Program-made: the position numbers and the translations under genes
Notes under the pieces: model-generated
The model's database searches: none
What the model saw: the letters and a program-made list of their open reading frames with translations, nothing else
Told to the model about the DNA's origin: nothing
Assembly (NCBI RefSeq): GCF_000143415.4
Contig: NW_003314276.1
Coordinates: 1,972,107 to 2,036,106 of the forward strand
Reading direction: 5' to 3'
Length of the DNA stretch: 64,000 nucleotides
Source: Selaginella moellendorffii
Lineage: Eukaryota > Streptophyta > Lycopodiopsida > Selaginellales > Selaginellaceae
Part shown: positions 34,712-45,225 of the stretch, piece after piece
Numbering within the stretch: position 1 is the stretch's first letter
How the letters are laid out: every line of letters begins with the position of its first letter

Positions 34712-34957
34712 ATTGAATCAATTATACTGTATTTACCATCAACTGCTATTGAGGAACTAGGACCTATATCACTTGGGCGCACTGTTGATTCTGAAGGATT
34801 GGACATACGTTTCGACCCTTGCTTGGCACTATCCTTCCTCGACACTAAAGGCTAGAGTTTGTATCTTAATTCAACTGAATAATCTCTACTTACCATTTCT
34901 TCTGCGACCTACATGGACAATGTTAGAAATGGTAAAAGGTTAGGAATGGATGTACTA

Positions 34958-35517
34958 TTATTTACCTGATGGTTTGTTTTGTATGACCTTCCTCCGCTGC
35001 TCTTTGGCCACCTTAGGCTGGCCATCGTCGTCATCATCATCGTCGTCGTTATTGTGATCGTCACCATTGTGAGGACCATCCAAGTCCTCTTCGTCCTCCT
35101 CTTCTTCGTCCTCCTCTTCTTCGTCCTCCTCTTCGTCCTTCTGCTCTTCCTGCTCATTATCTTTCTCTGGCTCCTCATCCCCCTCCTGCATTTCTTCCAT
35201 AGGCTGCTCAGGCTGGATGGCTTGTTCTTCCAGGACCATCTTGGGAAAATCATCTGGCCGAGTCTCCATCTCAAAATACAAGACATCCATAGCCTGTTTT
35301 AGTGCGTGACCTAGGACCGTATCCTCACCTGACTGTCTTAACATGGTTTCTGCACGTTTTTGCACCCTTCGAAGACGACGAGATGAGAAAAACATGGCCC
35401 TGACTTGAAAAGCATCCCTCATCCATTGTACCTCTCCATTGAGATTGGGGAAGGGGAGTCTGCCATAGGAATCTGAGTCAGGAGGTGGTGATTGGCTGCT
35501 TTCACTCAGCCCTTGAT
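34958..35517 (-). CDS. Acidic linker exon
   Basis: Starts after a 47-bp palindrome intron with DQGLSESSQSPPPDSDSYGR and ends NKPS at a GT donor near 34968. The middle is a long Glu/Asp run (about 35045-35165), followed by KVAKEQRRK. No fold is recognised. It is probably a flexible spacer between the methyltransferase-like and phosphatase-like parts. Confidence 0.55.
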
Positions 35518-35564
35518 CTGCAATGAATGGCATGAGCACACACGCCATAACCGCGAGGCATTAC
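35518..35564 (-). other. Intron built around the 22-bp palindrome (47 bp)
   Basis: Donor GTAATGCC, palindrome at 35527-35548, acceptor ATTCATTGCAG. It separates the exon ending KRKKGNEKMIG from DQGLSESSQ in phase. Confidence 0.75.
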
Positions 35565-35708
35565 CTATCATCTTTTCGTTGCCCTTCTTCCTTTTCGAAT
35601 CAAACGCCTCTGATCCTGACGACTGTCCAACGTGCTTTCGCTTTTTATGACCACTGTCAGTTTGAGCTTGGCTGGTGCTTGCCTGTTTTGCCTTTGAAGA
35701 AGTGTCTC
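35565..35708 (-). CDS. Short exon between two palindrome introns
   Basis: Encodes GDTSSKAKQASTSQAQ to KRKKGNEKMIG, basic and Ser-rich, in phase with both neighbours. Confidence 0.6.
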
Positions 35709-35757
35709 CTGCAAGGAATGGCATGAGACCACACGCCATTGCAAATATAATTTGTAC
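35709..35757 (-). other. Intron built around the 22-bp palindrome (49 bp)
   Basis: Donor GTACAAAT, palindrome at 35718-35739, acceptor ATTCCTTGCAG. It joins NRKKG to GDTSSKAK in phase. Confidence 0.75.
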
Positions 35758-35972
35758 CTCCTTTTTTCCTATTGCTTGTTTGTTTGTCCTTCTTCGACGC
35801 GCCACCAGTGCGCTTTTCAGTCCTCGTGTCTGAATATTCACAACGATCTATAATCAAAATGGCGTGAGGCCTCACGTGACCTTAGCTTGTGCAGGTTGTG
35901 AGCTCGGCCCAACATGGGTATCTTTAACAGTAGCTGTTAACGCCGTTTCAGCATCTGGGGGTGGCCACGCTC
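35758..35972 (-). CDS. Basic linker exon(s) with an ambiguous palindrome gap
   Basis: 35972-35881 encodes a Pro/Thr-rich stretch ending PAQAK. 35847-35758 encodes RCEYSDTRTEKRTGGASKKD. Between them is a palindrome member (35859-35880) with a TTATAG acceptor. The visible GT-AG gap is only about 33 bp and the phases do not match simply, so either an ultra-short intron, another donor or a frameshift is involved. Confidence 0.4.
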
Positions 35973-36022
35973 CTGCATACAGAGCTTGTGAGATAACATT
36001 TAAACTTAAAGTGCGTACTCAC

Positions 36023-37280
36023 CAGGTTCGCAGAGAAGATACTGTTTTTCTTTGGCAACTGTAATTATATGCTCCATTGAAGTCACCTCTTCAATGGAGT
36101 TTGTCACCGCAACACACGGGACACCCTTGAGTAGTGCGGCTCGAAAGAATAGTCCGCCGCAGTTGTACTCGACAACGCATTTGCCCTTGGAGTCGGAAGC
36201 AGGTGACCCACCCGCTATTGCGTTGAAGACCCAGCTGAGCATTTCCCATGCTGCACCTGGAGCTTTCTCTGGATTCGAAAGCTCCATAGCCGTCTTCAGT
36301 TCCTCAGGCACGGGTAAATTGACCTCCCTCAGATCAATTCGATCGGCCTTGTCGAACGAAGCTGGGAAGTCACTCCAGTCCCACTCTGCTGCAGGACCAA
36401 TAACAAGGGCGAGTGTGAAGATGCGGACATTCGTCGGTATCTTCTTCTTAGCCATTATCCCATGGATCTCCTACATCTCCTTGCCTTTCAACTGAGCCTT
36501 CACCTCGTTCAAGGCCTTCCAGAACTTGTGATAGGATTCGGAGTTGTAGATCATATAGTGGACTGAAGATTCCACCTTCGCAAGTCCCACCATTAAGTCA
36601 ATGATGGAGCTGATTTCGTCTGCATGAGTGATCTCCTCGTTTATGAAGTCCATCACATAAAAGATGTTCTTGACCTGCTCATCTCCGCGGGAAACGATGC
36701 TCCTCCACCTTTGATCCTCATCCGAATTCACGTATACCCGGTAAGGTTCTCGATAGGCCTCTGCTGCGGGGTCGAGCTGTTTCTGAAGCCGGCGGTCGAC
36801 ATCCCTCCTAATGAAATTTGGATACTGATCCAACTTCTCAGCTTTACTTTTTGTGGCATCCCACAACAGATCGATGAACTTGGGGGCCCCCTTCACGTAC
36901 TCGTCGATGTCTTCATTTGACAACTCCAGCTCTTCCATCATCTCTTGCGTGGTGTCGATGCTCACCCTCTCCACGGCCACTTGCTCGAAGATCCAATCCT
37001 TCAATAGCGCACGAGCTCTCAGAGTCGTGCACAAGTCCTCGTATGTCACAATATGGCCGGGAGTCATTTTGGTCTTGTTGAAGACTACCTCACCACGTAG
37101 AAGAGCATTAGCCACTGTCAGAAGGTCGTCGTCGTCTAGAGACCGCGAGAAACGCAAGGCGTTGAGCTTCAAATCATTGGGCTTCCGGCCGTCCTCCACA
37201 CCCATTGAGTTTAGCAACTCCCCGTCATGGTACCTCCTCAGCACATCTACCCATTTGTCAAAAACAACTTTTGTCGCGAG
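36023..37280 (-). CDS. Central exon with methyltransferase-like end; in-frame TAG at 36468
   Basis: About 415 codons in one frame, interrupted once by TAG at 36468-36470 between KGKEM and EIHGIMAKKK. The matching sense codon may have been CAG. The first part (IHNILLATKVVFDKWVDVL to about 36480) is helical, without a recognised domain. The end has EYNCGGLFFRAALLKGVPCVAV and TNSIEEVTSMEHIITVAKE, reminiscent of the C-terminal part of DNA methyltransferases, where a Gly-rich loop and a hydrophobic-acidic strand bind AdoMet. That likeness is weak. It ends at a GT donor (36022), and a 50-bp intron follows (36022-35973). The 5' side joins the exon at about 43034-43099 through a 65-bp intron that has been split by the 37357-43013 insertion. 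Confidence 0.45.
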
Positions 37281-37343
37281 TAGAATGTTATGGATGCTGA
37301 GTGTGTCATTGATAAGGAACATCGACAATGAGGCGGGTTATGT

Positions 37344-37356
37344 GACTAGTCGACAG
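37344..37356. repeat. 13-bp direct repeat flanking the 5.7-kb insertion
   Basis: GACTAGTCGACAG, repeated exactly at 43014-43026. Taking one copy as the original target rebuilds a 65-bp GT-AG intron of the minus-strand gene. Confidence 0.65.
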
Positions 37357-40300
37357 TAGCTACCCCATGACTAGAGATTTCACCATGCACACGAAGTGCC
37401 GAAGCCAGTCTGCCTATTACTGGCCCAAACTTAAAGATCAATAGATGGACAATATCAAAGTCAAAAACAATGATATCTTAGAGTCTTAAGTATCAGTGAT
37501 TATATCTTAGATTAGAACACAAAAGTATTCCAAGTAAGTTATCATCCGATAAACTAGTATTATAGGATAGGAACCACCAAGATCATCATAATTGGTAAAT
37601 ATAGGAATCACCATCCAACAAAATTCAATAGCAAGTATATCATCAAAGAAACTCAATGATAAAACTTAACTATCAAATATTGCAGATAGAATGCCAAACA
37701 ACTTACGAAAGATAACTCAAAGAACACCAAGTATCATCAACAAGCAAGCAAAATGCTCGCGAATGTATCCCCCGAAGGAAATAACATCCCAATCTATCAA
37801 AACTAACTCGAGCAATAGTCAACAGAACAGAATGAATGTGGCAAGACCAACAAACACTCGTTAATGCCAACTATCACACTAGCTAATCTGAATAGATCTC
37901 AGCCAACAACACCAAGGAACTCAAGTTGCCTAAGCAAGTGTCAACAACATCCTACTGATGTCTCAAACCCAAGAGACCAATCCAGAGCAAATCACAAAGA
38001 ACATGTGATATTGCAAAAAACCACAAGCCATCAAATAGAACAACTAACCACCATAAAAGATCATCAATCATCCTATGAATAGAGAAATGCATAATCATCA
38101 TCGAAGAAAGAATCTACTATCCCGAAGAATAGCAAATCATTCTGTACCAATAATAATCAAGCAAAACCCTTGACAAGGATAATCGACTATCTTAGATGAT
38201 AGTCAATCATCACCAATGATTGCTAGATGCAAATACTAACGTCAACATCGAAGCTAATGAGCTAAAATGCCTTCCCCAACAACTTCTAACCAATGGTCCA
38301 TAAGCATGAAAGTTCAAGGAACCAAAAGCTCGAAGAAGCCTATAGCCAAGTCTTGCCTAATAATGATCACAAGTCTCGCATGGACTAACGTCAATGCTAA
38401 AGAAGAAATCATGGTACAACCCACAATATCCTCCTCAACACATCTATAAGCTAAACTTTATAATGCAAAGCTAATGAAGAGCATGTCTGCATCAATCCAA
38501 AAACTAAGCATAACAAAGCTATGCTGAACAAGTGATCATCAAACAATCCTCCATGAATCCATCTATAGCAAGACGTAATTCACATCATAACAAACACAAG
38601 AAGAATCATCAATGATCGATATATTCCAACTCAAATCCAATAAGGATTCCAATATTCTAATATCAATCACTAACTCTTCATCTCGTAAAGTTAGCATAGT
38701 CCACGACTGAATCACTTTTCAAGGAAAAGCCAAAACTTAACCCTTACTCAATAATCTCGTCTAGAACACAACTAACTCAAACTTGCCACTCAGTTCGTTT
38801 GAACGTCAACATAGTTGCTAACTAGCAAATGTACGAATGCCAATAACACAAAGCCATAGCCAAATCATCAACACGATTTCTATCGAGACTAATGAAACTC
38901 GACATCAATCTTGCAGAGAGACGTCTCATCCCACTGAAATCTCAATATCAACAATGTCAACGACAAGGCATCACTTCAATGCCATTAACACTAGAACAAA
39001 GCTAGAAGAAAGCATGAGTGTATCACCACTCAAAGCTCTCTAGCAACCAAGCTAACCAAGGTTGAAGATACTGTAATTTGTATCTGAAACCAATCCTTTA
39101 GCAAAACTCAGTTACAGATAACACTTCCTCAAGGAGTGAATCACCACGTCCAAGACTCAATGAAATCCAACACTATGAATTAAACGCAACCAAATGATAT
39201 TAACAGAGGTAGAGCCGACATGCCAACATGGAAAACCCATGTAAGTCTAACGACACGATCCTCCGCAACACCATCCGGTAAGGCAAGCCCATCACTGCTA
39301 AATCTTCATCGAGTGAAGCAAGTGTCAAACAGTCATCGACGAAGTTTACAAGCAATCATTAGTCGCAAGGCAACCAACAATCACTCTTCAACTTGCCTTC
39401 ACAAGACCCAAACACTAACTTCTTGTCATCAAGTCATATACTTATTCAACATGAACGTAATACCTCATGTACAGAATAAAAGTTCATGGACAAGCATAAA
39501 CTAAATGACCACTCGAACCTAAATCAACCGTAATAAGCTCACTTAATGCATTTAGTCAATAGCTCTGAGCATGCCTTGAAGAGGCTAACTATGCATGATC
39601 AACACTTAATCGAAACTAAAGTGAAGACCACAAGATGGACTCATGTTGGTACACAACCTCCTCATAGACAAAGCTATAATGTGGGTACCAACACCTCAAA
39701 CTCAAACAACTAAGTTGGACATCACCATCCTCAGCCAAGGCACAGGGCCACCAAGACCAAGTCAAGATCAGTGAGAGCTCACTACTCTCATAGAGTCTAA
39801 CGAAATGCAAAGTGCAACCTGCCACCAAGCATAATGCTACAAAAGAAAGGCACAAAAGTCACCTTTCTAGAAAAGTGCAACGGCCACTTTTCTACACTAA
39901 CTCTAGACTCTATCCAACTCAATTGCCTTAGCCCCAAAGGTTAGCATCCCTTTCGGGTTGCATCATACAAACTACATACTAAGGTATAAGCTAACTGAAG
40001 TCAACTCCAACCCCTTCACTAGTTTGTATTGGCTTTCGAAAACGGAATGGTTTTCGAGCAAAGTGACCAACAGATCAGCCATTGGAAAAGTCTAAGAAAA
40101 TTTGTGGAAAAATTTTCCATCCTAGAGAAAGAATAACTTTCAGTCCAGAAATACAGACTTTCAAGACTCAACCAACTTCTTTTTACCAACAACTTCACAT
40201 AGGTTCACCTCAACTCAAATTCTCGAGACCCATAACATGCTTAAGCATCAAACATCTTTTTGCCCATACTTCCGACATCCAACACCGACATCCGCAAAAA

Positions 40301-43013
40301 TGCAAAATGATCATCCAAGGTTTGATCACGGAGACCATATCTTCGGATATTCACATTGCACTAACACTCTTCTTCAACCACCTTCAAGATCTAATGTGAA
40401 GCTAAAACACTAACAAGAAAAATGACATGGAAAATCAAGCTCTAAGGAAAATTCCTCATCACTTGAAATAACAATGCCACTTCCACTAACACAAGTGTTA
40501 GCAATGTCAATGCTTCAACTACACATCTTCTCCATCCAACAATTTACTCCAAGTGCTAACGGATAAACCAACAAGCCATAGCAAATGAATGCTACAACCC
40601 TTTTCCAACACCACAATAGGCAAACTCAAGGAACTAAAGAACCAACTTAAACTTAGCATAATGGACCACTATTGAGAATCTAGTCAAAGCTACTACAATG
40701 CTACTACGTGCAAGTAGACTAGCTTCACCATCACCCACTTTGGGGTTGATCATCGTTAACCAAGCAACTTCGTAAACACATTACTCATTATCACATGGAT
40801 ATGATATAAGTATTACAATGACTTGATCATCAATCAAGCAACAATATGAGCAATGCCAATGTCATTATTACAAAGGTTTATGTGAATATCAAGTGTCAAC
40901 TCAATTTGACAAAATGCAACATAAATGCCACACCCCATCAATAGAGATTTACAACATTTAACACCACTAACTTTTGTTCACAACACGGACAAGCTTATGC
41001 CACTCTCTTTCTGACCAAACTCAAAACTAATCCAACACCAAGCTATTCAAGGAGCAATAGCAAGGTTCTCCGGAAAAGAATTAAACATTGCAACCCAAGT
41101 CTTCCAATAGCAAGCCTAGACAAAATGGTATAACACTTCACCGTTATCCATCCCACAACTTGCCATTTGTAAGACTATCATTTCCAACATGCATCAAGGT
41201 AGGGACTCTTGATTACATAATGTGAACACGAGCAATGAGTCACACCTCGTTGCAAATCATTTCTCCAAGGAGATAAAATGATTTACGTATTTGATCCTCC
41301 GTCCCCAATGACTCTCTTTTCGGTCTCATCTTTGACCAAACCTCAAGCTTGCTTTCGCACTGCCTTCAGTTCAATCGAAGAAAAGTTTATGAGAGAGCAC
41401 AACAATGATTACTTGAATCAATAGACTAATCCCTATAATCTTAATTGATCCACTTATAACCATGCCTAGGAAGGATCCACTAGTGCCGTGCTAAACAGCT
41501 ATGGACCAGCCTATTTGCCACTCATAGCAAACTCAGGGAAGGTTTGCTTTTACCCATGGTACATGGAACAACTCATGGAACCATTGGAACAACTCATGGA
41601 ACCACCGATAGGCTAACATTAATCCTGCCAACTCAAAGTGTAACCTTGAGTTGCTAATGTGCCTCACTCACAAGTCCAAGCGTAAACTCGTGCTAACGGA
41701 GCATCTCAAATCCATCCTATGAGCCCAAGAGCAAGCTCATATAATGCAGTACAAATAGGTAACAAAATCCATACTCAAGGAACAATTGCGAAGCCTTTGC
41801 ACCCAAACGTGTACCCACTCGGATCATCGTTTTCATCTCTGCGTATGCAACGAGACTAGTTGCCCAATCTCATTGTATAGTATTCGCTGAGACTCATCCT
41901 CTGATACCAAATGTAGCGCACGTGGTTTTGACCCTTTATCCTATGGTGATTTACCATAGGATAACACCACGAAGCGGAACCTAAACCCTCTTTGTGCCAC
42001 GTGACAGATGCCACGTGTCACATGCCATGTGTCCATGCCACGTGTCCATAAGAACCCGAGGTTCAGAGCCTTGGGCCACTGAACAAAGGAACTGTGCCAA
42101 ACTCCAAAGCATGGAGCCAAGGAGTGACGGAACCGAACCACGGAGCAACTCCCGAGCATAAAGCCCAAGGAGCGAAGGGACAGGAGCCCGGAGCGACTTG
42201 GAACAGTCCTGGAGCAACCAGCATCCCAATGCCAGGACCAGCACGCAAAACGGAGCCAAACGGAGTCTGGCGCTATTTCGGCATACCAGTGGCCTAACGC
42301 GAGGACATGGGTACTCCACCAACTAGCATGGAATGGAACTTGGGCTTAGACCCAAGCCGGACGCAGAACAAGGACAGGCACGCAAGCGGGAGCTAGATTA
42401 TGCCTCAAGTTGGTCGGCCATGCCCGACCTACCCACTATCCCTACTATACATTTGGAACCCCCCATGGCCCCCCCCCCCCCCTTGAGGAACACACGCTTT
42501 GGGCTTTCACCCCAAGCCTCCCTTAGTATCAGGAGTTAGTCTCTGGGACAAGCTCGAAACTTACTAAATATGGAATGGTGCTAGATTGTGAATTTGGACA
42601 CGGGACGAACACCATTGTGTTCAGGACAATCTTTACATTCCATAGATATGCCAAATGAGCAAATCTGGACACTTTCCATAAATAGTATTTGGGACCGAAA
42701 TGAGACCAACACAAAGGGCATGATAGCGAGGGTGTTTGGCAGACACGGTAAGCTATCATCTAGCGATATTGAGGGACCAAGCTCAATATCGCGGGGGTTC
42801 TTGATACTAGCAAGTGCAAGCCAATGACAGGAGTTTCTCAAACCAGGCCGAGTATGCTCAGCAAGAAACACATAGGGTTCCTACCTTATGTTTATCCGAT
42901 TTAAGTACACGGTCATTGACCAGTTTCTCAACTAGCTCAAGTGGGAAACTGATAACGGGTCCAGCAATACCGACCTCCTGCCATCGTGGCAGTAAGGTAA
43001 GAGTGTCCGTAAG
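37357..43013 (-). mobile_element. Non-coding LTR-type insertion (LARD-like)
   Basis: 5657 bp without any long frame. At 41903-41918 the minus strand reads CTACA followed by TTTGGTATCAGAG, an LTR end plus a canonical tRNA-Met primer-binding site. The sequence 41914-43013 is therefore the 5' LTR in minus orientation. It contains the core shared with the other LTRs (42495-42510 on the opposite strand), a C/G-run and TACTATACATTTGGAA. I could not find a matching 3' LTR near 37357, so the right boundary relies on the 13-bp repeat. The interior 37380-41900 is CA-rich, low-complexity-like sequence in which I see no gene. Confidence 0.6.
41998..42047. promoter_or_regulatory. Cluster of G-box/ABRE-like CACGTG motifs in an LTR
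   Basis: Three CCACGTG sites (41998, 42011, 42038) and one CCATGTG variant within 50 bp; two continue as CCACGTGTC. A hairpin with 9-bp arms, TCCTATGGT-5-ACCATAGGA, lies at 41939-41961. Confidence 0.55.
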
Positions 43014-43033
43014 GACTAGTCGACAGGTAACTT

Positions 43034-43453
43034 TCGATACCCGAAGTCACATGCGCGACAATTGACCCCCAGTGTTTTCAAGAGAAGACTCGAGAATTCC
43101 TGCAATGGAAATGGCGTGAGGCCATATGCTATGCCACATGCAACGAGGCTTACCTGCCAGGCGCTAGTTGCTAGTGCACGTCCTTGTCCTGGTTTTTGTG
43201 GCTTCTTCAGTTGAACCCAGAGCTTCCGTGTTCGTGCCAATGTCTCGTGCAGACCCGATTTGTAGCACGTTTCTTGCTTGACATTCTGCGCGTGGGAGAT
43301 GTATATGATAGATCGGAGGGGCGAGTTGTCTTTTATCAGGCGGACAACTCTTGTCTTGAAGACTTTCTTCACCTCCTCGCCCACCATAATATCCACAACT
43401 ATCTCTTGCATCGCCAAGCTAGAATGTTGCTTGGAGACGGCATAGAACCGGAT
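43034..43453 (-). CDS. ParB/sulfiredoxin-like exon, 3' half (gene split by LTR element)
   Basis: Exon from the insertion point at 43453 to 43154, then a 54-bp palindrome intron (43153-43100), then the exon from 43099. It begins FYAVSKQHSSLAMQEIVV directly at the LTR. With one target duplication removed it reads on in frame from DDQNIR at 51070. The combination of a strand VYTIDVSRI, helix WVEKLKQKML and the motif V-S-x-Q-H-S is like the ParB N-terminal/sulfiredoxin fold (usual G-x-H-R). The following text (KVFKTRVVRLIKDNSPLRSI, YISHAQNVKQETCYKSGL) is not recognised. Such ParB-like modules in prokaryotes are often fused to DNA methyltransferases; whether that holds here is speculative. Confidence 0.45.
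43100..43153 (-). other. Intron built around the 22-bp palindrome (54 bp)
   Basis: Donor GTAAGCC, palindrome at 43111-43132, acceptor TTCCATTGCAG. It joins TSAWQ to EFSSLLLK in phase. This is the clearest case, with a perfect donor and acceptor. Confidence 0.78.
43449..43453. repeat. Target-site duplication of the 7.6-kb element, left (CGGAT)
   Basis: CGGAT before the left LTR, CGAAT (51070-51074) after the right LTR, one mismatch. The duplication lies inside a coding exon. Confidence 0.7.
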
Positions 43454-45210
43454 TGTGAGACACAAAATCCCTAGGCCCCAAAGTGGAGCCGGAAGGGCGC
43501 CACATGGTAGTGGCCGAAGCAAGAGCCAAACGAGCGTAACACGTTTGGACCAAAAGCTCCGACTTGAAAAGTCAAGAGCGGGAGTGGAACTCCCAACGAA
43601 GTGCTCGAGGAACGAGCACGAAGCGAGCAAAAGGCGAGGCTCCAAAAAGGGACCCAAAAGGACCAACACATGACACGTGGGAGTGTCCGAGATGGACTCG
43701 AGTTGGAGTCCGAAGTGGAGTCCGAGATGGACCCGAGTTGGAGTCTGAAGTGGAGTCCGAGATGGACCCGAGTTGGAGTCCGAAGTGGAGTCTGAGATGG
43801 ACCCGAGTTGGAGTCCGAAGTGGAGTCCGAGATGGACCCGAGATGGAGTCCGAGATGGAGTCCGAAGTGGAGTCCGAGGTGGACCCGAGATGGACCCGAG
43901 TTGGAGTCCGAAGTGGAGTCCGAGATGGACCCGAGATGGAGTCCGAGATGGAGTCCGAGGTGGACCCAAGATGGACCCGAAATGGAGTCCGAGATGGAGT
44001 CCGAGATGGACCCGAGATGGAGTCCGAGATGGAGTCCGAGATGGAGTCCGAGATGGAGTCCAAAGTCAAGACCGAGACCGAGACCGGGACCGAGACCGAG
44101 ACCGAGACCGAGATCGGGACCGAGACCGAGACCGAGGCCGAGGCCGAGACCGAGCCCGAGCCCGAGTCCGAGTCCGAGTCCGAGTCCGAGTCCAAGTCCG
44201 AGTCCGGAGCCTGAGAGGGTGAAAGCCCAAAGCGTTTGTCTCCCAGACCCTGGGGGGTTTGGTGAGCTCCAAAAGTATAGTAGGGGGAGGACTGCAGTGG
44301 AGCCAGTTTAGCCAGGAAAGGCCAGTTTGGCCCAGGAAGGCCGGACCCAGTGTTGGGTGATGAGCTGCCCACTGGGAAGTCCAAGACTAGAGTGAACACG
44401 GACCGACAAGCGGGGTAGCTTGGTGAAGTGTTCAAGAGCCGGCTCTAGTTCCCCCGGGAGATCGACTGGCCGATGCTCCCAGTCCAAGTGTGGGTGGCAC
44501 TACCTACTTGGATACCAGGCGTGGCTCAACGGAACCTCGCTCTAAGCCCATGGCTAGAGCACCTAAAGGCGATAGGTGGGGAGAGTACCTAGGTGGCTCG
44601 CGTAAGGCCACGGTGTTCCGAAATGTTGTCCCAAAGGCCCAGACTGTGGAAAGGAAGAGGAGCAGTCCTCTGGAGAAGTGACCAAGGACACAGTCGTGTG
44701 GTGAAGAAGTCCCAGAGGACCGTGGGACTTAGTGGTCGGGCCTGTGGGCCTCGATCCAGTGGCAGTGTTGGCAAACACGGCCAAGGGCAGAAAGGGACTT
44801 AGTGGGGACTGATAGAGGGATATTGGGGAAGGCTATTCCCCTTGTCAGTGGGCATCCTAAGGATGCTAAGGAGTGGATCTGAGATCACCACTCACAGATG
44901 GTTTGCCTAGTCTTGGAGAGCCAAGACTGTGATGCAAGTGGTATTGGACTACCAGTGTGGCAAAGGTGATTGGGCATGGCCTTAGCGTAACGGGCTGCCA
45001 TGTCGGTGGTACCTTTGAGTGTCGGTCATGGGATCAGACACGTGGAGCACTTGGACCAAGTGTAAATGTTGAGTGGCATGGATGCCATTCTCGGGGCTAG
45101 CAAGTCCCAAGTCCTGGATTGGACTGATGGAGGTTGTGAATGAGACTCCTCCAAGTGGTCGGAGGTGTGGTTAAGTGACTAAAGTAGAACGGAAAATTTA
45201 GTCTCTTACA
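43454..45210 (+). repeat. Left LTR of the LARD
   Basis: TGTGAGAC...CTCTTACA. About 43681-44215 is an array of 6- and 12-bp units (GAGTCC, GATGGACCCGAG, GAGACC), free of stops in most frames of both strands. The core GTGAAAGCCCAAAGCG is at 44219-44234, followed by CCAAAAGTATAGTAGGG. Confidence 0.92.
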
Positions 45211-45225
45211 ATTTGGTATCGGAGC

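Noticed and set aside
34979-35302. Hydrophobic Val/Leu/Ile-rich plus-strand frame that looks like a membrane protein
   Set aside because: It is the antisense of the Glu/Asp-rich linker exon; GAA/GAC codons read backwards give Leu, Phe and Val.
36468-36470. Splicing out a 33-bp GT-AG segment around the TAG at 36468
   Set aside because: Possible on paper (GTGAAGG to ATGTAG), but a single CAG-to-TAG change explains it more simply and fits the stop pattern elsewhere.
43564-44214. Long overlapping frames rich in Glu-Ser, Arg-Asp or Ser-Pro on both strands (also at 16076, 22472, 29650 and 49329-50294)
   Set aside because: They come from stop-free 6- and 12-bp arrays within LTRs. All frames are similarly open and no domain is present.
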